In this document: positions 55,557 through 64,000 of the stretch, piece by piece
How positions within the stretch are numbered: the stretch's first letter is position 1
Layout of the letters: the number at the start of each line of letters is the position of its first letter
From: an uncultured Nitrosomonas sp.
GTDB lineage: Bacteria; Pseudomonadota; Gammaproteobacteria; Burkholderiales; Nitrosomonadaceae
Assembly (NCBI GenBank): GCA_902826115.1
Contig: CADEDO010000001.1
Span: 94,076-158,075 of the forward strand
Direction of reading: 5' to 3'
DNA: 64,000 bases
The notes under the pieces: model-generated
Told to the model about the DNA's origin: nothing
Seen by the model: only the letters and a program-made list of their open reading frames with translations
Database searches by the model: none
Program-made: the position numbers and the translations under genes

Positions 55557-58139
55557 TTATTCAGCCTTTAAAAACGCTTTAAACTCAGCCAAGCCTTGCA
55601 TATCAAAGGCGTTACCGGTGAGTTCGTCTATCATGTCAGCAAGTTCGCTCTCTGTGCTGGCTATCTCTTTGGCAACATCGGCATAGGTAATGGCGTATTT
55701 ATCGGCCAGCGCTTGCACTTGGGTGGTGAGGGTTTGTATCAGCACACTGGGCAGTTGGTGGATTGCGCCAACCAATGGGTGAACCCATTTAAGCTCTAGC
55801 AGCTCATGCACTTGTGCATCGCTTAAGCCCTCAATGGTGGCTTTGGTTTTTAGGTGCAGTTGTGCGGTTTCGGCTTTTACTTGTTTTTTGAGTTCTTTTT
55901 CTTCAGTGATTAAGGCATCTACTTTGATGGTTTTCGCCTCTATGCTGTCCTCAGCATAAGAAGCGCCTTTTTTTACCTCGGCTTTGAGTTGTTTGGCTTC
56001 TTTAGCGATAGCGCTTGCCACAAAGGCATCCATGCCTTCGTTGACGATGTCGCTGGATTTTTCTTCTTCGGTGAGTAAGTCGAGTATTTCTTCTAACTCC
56101 GCACCGATTTCCGCCAAGCGGTTTTCTTTGTGCTGGAGTTGTTGCAGGTCATCGTTTAAGTAGGTTTGTTGCACGAGCTCAAACGGTAGTATGTGACCTA
56201 GCCAGCCTTCTTGCACTTCTTGCTCTCTACCGTCTTTTTTCTTGGTGACGATATTGGGGTCTACTTGCTTGGTGACAGCAAAGCCTTCGGTTTGGATGAT
56301 TTCTAAATCCACGGCAATGGTCGCCCAGTGGTCATCCAGCAGCTGATAGGCTTGGTATTGATCAATCAGCGGGATAGGGGCTAAACGGCTGAAAATATCG
56401 CAACTCAATACCGTGAGTTGCTTTTGAATATTGAGCGTTTGCATCGGCGTGATTAAGGCTTGCTTGAGATAAGCATTAAAATCAGCAAAAGCGCTGCTAA
56501 ACTTGCTGGCAAAGGCTTGCACATCGGCATGTTGGGTAATGGCGGCTTTAATATCGGCCACATTGAGCTCAGCGTAATCGCTGGATTTAGCTTTAAACAA
56601 GCTGGCTTTTAATGTGGGGAAGGCTTGCCAAAACTCTGCCAGTGCGTGGATTTCACGCTCTGGTATGCCGCCAAACATAGTGGCGTAAATATCCCAGATT
56701 TCTGCGGGTTCAGATGAATCGACATAACGTGGAATGTTGAGGTTGTAGTCATTTTCACGAATCTGGTCACGGCTCACTACTTTGGCATATTTGTCTATGG
56801 TTTGCCGTGCAATCACGGTGTCGGTGATACGCTTGATGTCTGAGGCTCTAAGCTTGTTGTTTTTTCCGACTTTAATAAAGCCTTTAGACGCATCGACTAT
56901 CAGCACATCGGTATTGGCGCGTTTTTGTTTGAGCACCATGATGATGGTGGGGATGCCTGTGCCAAAGAAGATATTGGCTGGCAAGCCGATAATCGCATCT
57001 ATATGATTGGACTCAATCAGTTTTTGGCGAATTTGCCCTTCTTCACCGCCACGGAACAGCACACCATGCGGCAAGACAATGGTCATCATGCCATCGGGTT
57101 TTAAGTGGTAGAGATCATGCAGTAAAAAGGCGTAATCGGCTTTGGTTTTGGGCGCCAAGCCAAAACGCGCATAACGCGGATCGGTTTCTTTGTGTTCCGA
57201 TTCCCATTTTTGTGAGTATGGGGGGTTAGAAACGACGGCATCTAAATACAGCGGGTTGTAGCTGTTGGTGGGATCGCTTTCATCAAAAAACGGCCAGTCG
57301 TCCTCCAAAGTATCGCCATTACGGGTGATGATATTGCTTGGCAAAATGCCACGCATGACCAGATTCATACGCGTGAGGTTGTAGGTGTTTTGTTTGAGCT
57401 CTTGCGCGTAGTATTTGATATTGTTCTGGTCATCCATATGCTTGGCAACCGATTGACCGATATTGATGAGCAGCGAACCCGACCCACTGGTTGGGTCATA
57501 AATCTGTATCTCGGTTTTGTCTTTAACGTGATGCGCGATCAGCTCCGACATCAGCAACGAGACTTCATGCGGAGTATAAAACTCGCCCGCCTTTTTGCCT
57601 GCGTTGGCGGCAAACATGCTAATCAGGTATTCATAAATAAAGCCAAGCACGTCGTAATCTTGCTTGCCATCCATTGGGATGTCTTTAATCAATTGAAGCA
57701 ATTTACTGATAGCACTGGTTTGCGCTTGTGCACTCTCACCGAGTTTACTCAAGCCTGTTTGCAGCGTATCAAAAACGCCATCAAACAACTTTTTGTGAAC
57801 GGGGTGAATTAGGCGGCTGAAGGCAGAAAGCGCATCGCGCACGTTGGCAACATCGAAGTCTTTGCCTTTTGCAATCCAAGTAGAAAACAGGTTTTCATAG
57901 GCAATAAAGTAGCCAATATTGCTTTTTATATATTCAACTGTCTCAGCATCATCTTCTGTTAGCGCTTTGATGTCAGCCTCAGAAAAACCTTCTTTTTTGG
58001 CAAACTGTATTTCTTTGTCAGATAAATATTTATAAAAAATGAAGCCTAGAATATAGTCCTTATATTCATTGGCTTCTATTTTTGAACGCATCTGATTAGC
58101 CGATTCCCAGATTTTGGCTGCTAATTGTTGTTTATTCAT
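55557..58139 (-). CDS. hsdM: Type I restriction-modification methyltransferase subunit M, long form
   Basis: Adenine-N6 methyltransferase. The N-terminal HsdM helices begin A-A-K-I-W-E-S-A-N-Q-M-R. The SAM motif is in Y-D-P-T-S-G-S-G-S-L-L (about 219-229) and the catalytic N-P-P-Y near 309 (V-V-S-N-P-P-Y-S-Q-K-W). The 860 residues are much longer than the roughly 520 of E. coli HsdM. The extra C-terminal part (about 540-860) is helical and Glu/Lys-rich, with likely coiled coil about 670-780. It is the first gene of the operon, 273 bases downstream of gyrB with a terminator between. Confidence 0.94.
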   Translation of the reverse strand: MNKQQLAAKIWESANQMRSKIEANEYKDYILGFIFYKYLSDKEIQFAKKEGFSEADIKALTEDDAETVEYIKSNIGYFIAYENLFSTWIAKGKDFDVANVRDALSAFSRLIHPVHKKLFDGVFDTLQTGLSKLGESAQAQTSAISKLLQLIKDIPMDGKQDYDVLGFIYEYLISMFAANAGKKAGEFYTPHEVSLLMSELIAHHVKDKTEIQIYDPTSGSGSLLINIGQSVAKHMDDQNNIKYYAQELKQNTYNLTRMNLVMRGILPSNIITRNGDTLEDDWPFFDESDPTNSYNPLYLDAVVSNPPYSQKWESEHKETDPRYARFGLAPKTKADYAFLLHDLYHLKPDGMMTIVLPHGVLFRGGEEGQIRQKLIESNHIDAIIGLPANIFFGTGIPTIIMVLKQKRANTDVLIVDASKGFIKVGKNNKLRASDIKRITDTVIARQTIDKYAKVVSRDQIRENDYNLNIPRYVDSSEPAEIWDIYATMFGGIPEREIHALAEFWQAFPTLKASLFKAKSSDYAELNVADIKAAITQHADVQAFASKFSSAFADFNAYLKQALITPMQTLNIQKQLTVLSCDIFSRLAPIPLIDQYQAYQLLDDHWATIAVDLEIIQTEGFAVTKQVDPNIVTKKKDGREQEVQEGWLGHILPFELVQQTYLNDDLQQLQHKENRLAEIGAELEEILDLLTEEEKSSDIVNEGMDAFVASAIAKEAKQLKAEVKKGASYAEDSIEAKTIKVDALITEEKELKKQVKAETAQLHLKTKATIEGLSDAQVHELLELKWVHPLVGAIHQLPSVLIQTLTTQVQALADKYAITYADVAKEIASTESELADMIDELTGNAFDMQGLAEFKAFLKAE

Positions 58140-58299
58140 TGGTTAGCTTTGTTCCTGATGTGGTCTTTTTATCATGCGCTTTAAACTAAATTATTTAAGT
58201 TTACGATAAAAGCTTAATGTTTCTAAAACCTAGACTCTTTTTGCTCTTTCGTTTTTTATATGCAAACTATTTTTTATTAGTAAATGGATTTTAGTAGTT

Positions 58300-58326
58300 A
58301 AAAAGGGCCCCTAACGAGCCCTTTTT
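58300..58326. terminator. Rho-independent terminator between gyrB and hsdM
   Basis: AAAAAGGGC (58300-58308) pairs with GCCCTTTTT (58318-58326) around a nine-base loop. With an A-run on one side and a T-run on the other it can stop - strand transcription leaving gyrB, and equally + strand transcription. It separates the replication cluster from the restriction operon. Confidence 0.88.
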
Positions 58327-58411
58327 ACTAAATAACGAAATTTTCACTTATTCTGTCAGTCAAATTTCACTAACTTGTCCTAAAGTTCATTTATTTTGGC
58401 ATTCGATACAT

Positions 58412-60841
<2,430 letters not shown>

Positions 60842-60922
60842 TTAAGGCACTTTATGGTTATGAAGTTTGAATGGCGTGTTTCAACTTTTGGGAATTTTGA
60901 TTCTCTCCTATCAAGGAATGAA

Positions 60923-62038
60923 TCAAATCCTCATCGGCATAACGATGTATTTAAATTCTTTATTTCCGGGGACGGTGACTAACACACTGCTATTGGCGTT
61001 TTCAAAAGCACATTGCACGGTTTCGCTATTTACATTGTTCAATAAATCCAATAAGTAGGTGATGTTCAAGCTGATATCAATCGATTCATGGTCATATTTG
61101 ATTTCCAGTTCTTCTTGAGCTTCTTCTTGTTCGTTGTTTTTACACAGAATGCATAAATTGTCTTTGCTGACGACTAAACGAACGCCACGGAATTTTTCGC
61201 TTTGATTGGAAAGGATCGACACCCTTTGTAGCGCTTGTAAAAAAATTAACCGATCAATTTCAAAGAGTTTATCGTTTTTGGTAGGTATGACGCGATTGTA
61301 ATCCGGAAACTTACCATCAATGATTTTTGACGTCAGTATGATGTCAGAAAAGGAAAAACGTACTTTGTTTTGAAAATATTCAATCTTTACCGGATCTTCA
61401 CTATCATTCAGCAATTTTGATAACTCAAACACCGCTTTGCGCGGAAGAATGACTTCCTGCTTTTTCTGGTCGCTTTCTAAATCGGTTGCGATATAAGCAA
61501 GCCGATGTCCGTCGGTACCAACCGCAATTAAATGTTTGCTTTCAACCAGTAATAACAACCCATTCAGATAGTAACGAATATCTTGTTGCGCCACTGAAAA
61601 CTGCACGAGATGCAATAGTTTTTTAAATTCGCTTTGCTTGAGCGTGATGGAGACTTCTGAATCTAGTTCTTGTGCAATTTCAGGAAAATCTTCTGCAGGC
61701 AATATCTGCAAGTTGAAGGCACTTTTGCCTGACTTTACCTGAAGATGATCGTCTTGCCGTGTCAATGTGATTTCTGCATTCGATGTCAATGAACGCAAAA
61801 TGTCCTGAAACTTTTTGGCAGAAACCGTCAAAGAAAAATTTTGATCGGCCGAAGCATCTTTGGCAGCGGCTGTTTTAATTTGTATTTCCAGATCAGTGGT
61901 CAAAAAGGTGGTCTTTTCGTTGTCTTGTTGAATTAAGACGTTTGATAGGATGGGTAGTGTTTGGCGACGCTCCACAATTCCTGTCACTGTCTGAAGTGGT
62001 TTTAGTAAAGTGTCTCTGTTAGTTTTTAATAAAAGCAT
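60923..62038 (-). CDS. dnaN: DNA polymerase III beta sliding clamp
   Basis: Ring-shaped processivity clamp. The 371 residues show the three-domain pattern: L-Q-T-V-T-G-I-V-E-R-R-Q-T-L-P-I-L-S-N (about 16-34), T-D-G-H-R-L-A near 173 and the C-terminal Y-I-V-M-P-M-R-I (usual form Y-V-V-M-P-M-R-L). It lies between dnaA (189 bases) and gyrB (84 bases), the standard origin-proximal order. Confidence 0.98.
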   Translation of the reverse strand: MLLLKTNRDTLLKPLQTVTGIVERRQTLPILSNVLIQQDNEKTTFLTTDLEIQIKTAAAKDASADQNFSLTVSAKKFQDILRSLTSNAEITLTRQDDHLQVKSGKSAFNLQILPAEDFPEIAQELDSEVSITLKQSEFKKLLHLVQFSVAQQDIRYYLNGLLLLVESKHLIAVGTDGHRLAYIATDLESDQKKQEVILPRKAVFELSKLLNDSEDPVKIEYFQNKVRFSFSDIILTSKIIDGKFPDYNRVIPTKNDKLFEIDRLIFLQALQRVSILSNQSEKFRGVRLVVSKDNLCILCKNNEQEEAQEELEIKYDHESIDISLNITYLLDLLNNVNSETVQCAFENANSSVLVTVPGNKEFKYIVMPMRI

Positions 62039-62227
62039 TTATATATAAAGTAATAATAATTAGATAATGTCATGAATACTTCTGTATATTTTCTAACATT
62101 CCATGAAGATCAACAAGATAGCACCAATTTTTCGTTTGTATGATCGCTGTATAGTTATGGGATAGTTTGTGGATAAAAATTAAGATATTTTTTAAAAGCC
62201 AGTTATCCACAATGTATTAGACAGTTG
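62039..62227. other. dnaA-dnaN spacer with two perfect DnaA boxes, candidate origin element
   Basis: This 189-base AT-rich gap holds TGTGGATAA (62168-62176) and TTATCCACA (62203-62211), two exact DnaA boxes in opposite orientation 35 bases apart. AT-rich stretches lie beside them (about 62039-62075 and 62176-62196) and could unwind. Only 75 bases lie between dnaA and panC, so this spacer is the best local candidate for part of oriC. The number of boxes is small for a complete origin. Confidence 0.6.
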
Positions 62228-63601
62228 TTAACCTCTTAAAATAAGAATCAGTGCATTGAAATCTCGGCTCACGACAGGATCAGAAATGCGTAATTCGTTA
62301 ATTTTTCGATAGCCATGCAGCACGGTCGTATGATCCCTTCCACCAAACGCTTCACCTATATCCGGTAGACTCAGAGACGTCAGTTCTTTGGCAATCGCCA
62401 TCGCCATCTGCCGCGGTCTTGCCACAATGCGGGTACGTTTTTTTGAATACATTTCAGAGACTTTGATTTTATAGTAATCAGCTACGGTTTTCTGAATATT
62501 CTCAATGGAGATTTGGCGGCTCTGCACAGCGAGCAAATCTTTTAAGGCTTCTTTGGTCAAATCAAGCGAGATTTCCTGGCCAATAAAGCGCGAAAAAGCC
62601 AGTACCCGTTTTAATGCACCCTCCAGTTCACGAACATTGGAGCGGATATGCTTGGCGATGAAGAAAGCGACATTTTCATCCAGCTTGATTCTTTCCAATT
62701 CCGCTTTCTTCAACAGAATGGCAACGCGCATTTCCAATTCAGGCGGCTCTACGGCAACAGTTAATCCCCATCCAAAACGGGAAACGAGTCGTTCTTCCAA
62801 TCCGGAAATTTCTTTGGGATATGAATCACAGGTGATGATGACTTGTTTATGCGTTTCAATCAGCGCGTTAAAAGCGTAGAAAAATTCTTCCTGAGTGCGG
62901 TTTTTTCCACCAAAGAACTGCACATCATCCACCAGCAACAGATCAAGAGAGTGATAGTACAGTTTAAACTTATCAAAAGCCTTGTGTTGATAAGCACTGA
63001 CAACGTCGGAGACATATTTCTCAGCATGTACATAGCGAATTTTTGCTGATTTGTCATTTTCGTGCACATAGTTGCCTATCGCTTGAATCAGGTGTGTCTT
63101 GCCCAATCCGACACCGCCATAGATAAACAGCGGGTTATAGGCGGTTCCAGGCGATTCGGCAACTTGGATGGCGCCTGCACGTGCCAGTTGATTGGCTTTC
63201 CCCGTCACGAAATTGTCAAAAGTGAAATTGGGATTCAGGCGGCTGGGGTTTTTCTTGGTTGGTGCGTAGGAGGCATTGATTTCGGGTTTGGGTTCCTCCT
63301 GCACTTGCACGGGAGCAATGCTGGCCGATGGATTAGCCGTTTCGGTTTGCTCGGCCAGTTTTAAGTGGAACTGGATTTTCTTGGCGAAATAGCTTTGCGC
63401 CATGATTTCTATGTGGGTGATGAAATTATCTTTTACCCATTGTGAAACAAAACGATTGGGAGCGATGAGAGTGACTTCATTGTCATTGTTAATCTCCGGA
63501 TCAATTTGTAATGGCTTGATCCATGTATTAAATTGTTGAGCATTTAATTCTTTTCTAAAATGATCAAGGCAAGATAACCAGAAAGTGTTGAGTGATTGCA
63601 T
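62228..63601 (-). CDS. dnaA: Chromosomal replication initiator protein DnaA
   Basis: Opens the origin and regulates its own expression. Domain I begins [13 protein letters not shown]; domain II is a short linker; the AAA+ domain has Walker [11 protein letters not shown] (about 162-171) and L-L-V-D-D-V-Q-F near 224. The domain IV helix-turn-helix has [11 protein letters not shown] near 433. ATG 63601 gives 457 residues and a proper domain I; an in-frame start at 63643 adds 14 residues that do not resemble the family. Confidence 0.97.
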   Translation of the reverse strand: MQSLNTFWLSCLDHFRKELNAQQFNTWIKPLQIDPEINNDNEVTLIAPNRFVSQWVKDNFITHIEIMAQSYFAKKIQFHLKLAEQTETANPSASIAPVQVQEEPKPEINASYAPTKKNPSRLNPNFTFDNFVTGKANQLARAGAIQVAESPGTAYNPLFIYGGVGLGKTHLIQAIGNYVHENDKSAKIRYVHAEKYVSDVVSAYQHKAFDKFKLYYHSLDLLLVDDVQFFGGKNRTQEEFFYAFNALIETHKQVIITCDSYPKEISGLEERLVSRFGWGLTVAVEPPELEMRVAILLKKAELERIKLDENVAFFIAKHIRSNVRELEGALKRVLAFSRFIGQEISLDLTKEALKDLLAVQSRQISIENIQKTVADYYKIKVSEMYSKKRTRIVARPRQMAMAIAKELTSLSLPDIGEAFGGRDHTTVLHGYRKINELRISDPVVSRDFNALILILRG

Positions 63602-63676
63602 AATTTTTTGTTCTTTATCTGTCTGGTTTTGAAAAGCAGTCACAGTGCAATGTTAATGTACAAAAAATATCTGGTC

Positions 63677-64000
63677 TTATAGTTCTAGGTTGTCTATCAA
63701 TCGTGTTTTATCTAACCATGCTGCAGCCAATATCACTAAATCATCATCGCCCGTTTGTGCTGGCATCAGTGAGCTGCGTTTTTGGATGCGGATATAATCA
63801 ACTTTCCAGCCACGCCCGGTCAGATGCTGAGTCGCGTTTTCTTGTAATGATAAAAAATCTTGATGGCCGGAAATGATTTCACGCTTGATCTGAAGCAGTA
63901 TCTGATAAAGCTGGCAAGCCTCACTGCGTTGCGCTGCATTCAAATATTGATTGCGCGAACTCAGTGCCAGCCCATCGTGTGCGCGAATCGTTTCACCCGC
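63677..64000 (-). CDS. panC: Pantothenate synthetase, 5'-truncated by the window edge
   Basis: Makes pantothenate from pantoate and beta-alanine with ATP. Only the C-terminal 107 residues are present; the frame is open to the edge, beginning A-G-E-T-I-R and including D-G-L-A-L-S-S-R-N-Q-Y-L, the family's conserved block that usually reads D-G-L-A-M-S-S-R-N. The stop is at 63677-63679, 75 bases upstream of dnaA on the same strand, so read-through into dnaA is possible. Confidence 0.93.
   Translation of the reverse strand, partial: AGETIRAHDGLALSSRNQYLNAAQRSEACQLYQILLQIKREIISGHQDFLSLQENATQHLTGRGWKVDYIRIQKRSSLMPAQTGDDDLVILAAAWLDKTRLIDNLEL

Noticed and set aside
63602..63676. oriC upstream of dnaA
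   Set aside because: The gap is only 75 bases and has no DnaA box, unlike the dnaA-dnaN spacer.

Overview
This window looks like chromosomal DNA of a moderately AT-rich betaproteobacterium, most plausibly a Nitrosomonas-type ammonia oxidiser. That is inferred from gene content and order: the translation/envelope cluster rpsB-tsf-pyrH-frr-uppS-cdsA-dxr-rseP-bamA-skp, a PPi-dependent phosphofructokinase beside an H+-pyrophosphatase, and several copper or cytochrome periplasmic proteins. No rRNA or marker gene in the window proves the genus.

Layout. 1-11.5 kb (+ strand): translation, isoprenoid, phospholipid and outer-membrane assembly genes from a truncated rpsB to rnhB. lpxD, lpxA and lpxB, which normally lie in this cluster, are absent. 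11.7-20 kb: an SlyD-like isomerase, then on the - strand mutS, a decayed EAL-domain pseudogene (on +), a small lipoprotein, and recA-recX-(OB-fold protein)-alaS. 20.2-24.6 kb (+): adk, which appears to start with a non-canonical ATC codon, followed by a PPi-PFK/H+-PPase energy module. 24.7-31.8 kb (-): a possible signalling locus made of a CHASE2 class III cyclase, a very large FecR-TPR-beta-barrel protein, a small Cys-rich membrane protein and a CRP-family regulator. A perfect CRP-type and a perfect FNR-type palindrome lie in front of the FecR-TPR-barrel gene.

31.9-47 kb: a ZnuD-like TonB receptor with a small companion, a hydrolase, a DUF2141 protein, the REC-Hpt remnant of a hybrid kinase, a thiolase, a cupredoxin/DUF411/cytochrome c operon, ttcA, a BON lipoprotein, thiol-redox genes (TlpA-like and dsbD), cutA and an ornithine-cyclodeaminase-family gene. 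47-50.3 kb: typA and a PD40 propeller protein. 50.4-58.1 kb (-): a type I restriction-modification operon hsdM-hsdS-vapB-vapC-hsdR with a toxin-antitoxin pair inside it. 58.4-64 kb (-): the replication cluster dnaA-dnaN-gyrB, with two perfect DnaA boxes in the dnaA-dnaN spacer, and the 3' part of panC.

The most interesting unit is 24.7-31.8 kb. A membrane sensor cyclase, a regulator with a CRP-type recognition helix (R-E-T-V-S-R) and conserved cyclic-nucleotide residues, and a consensus TGTGA-N6-TCACA site before the surface/TPR gene together suggest a local cyclic-nucleotide circuit controlling an envelope protein. This model is an inference from sequence and order only. No tRNA, rRNA, IS element or CRISPR array was recognised.
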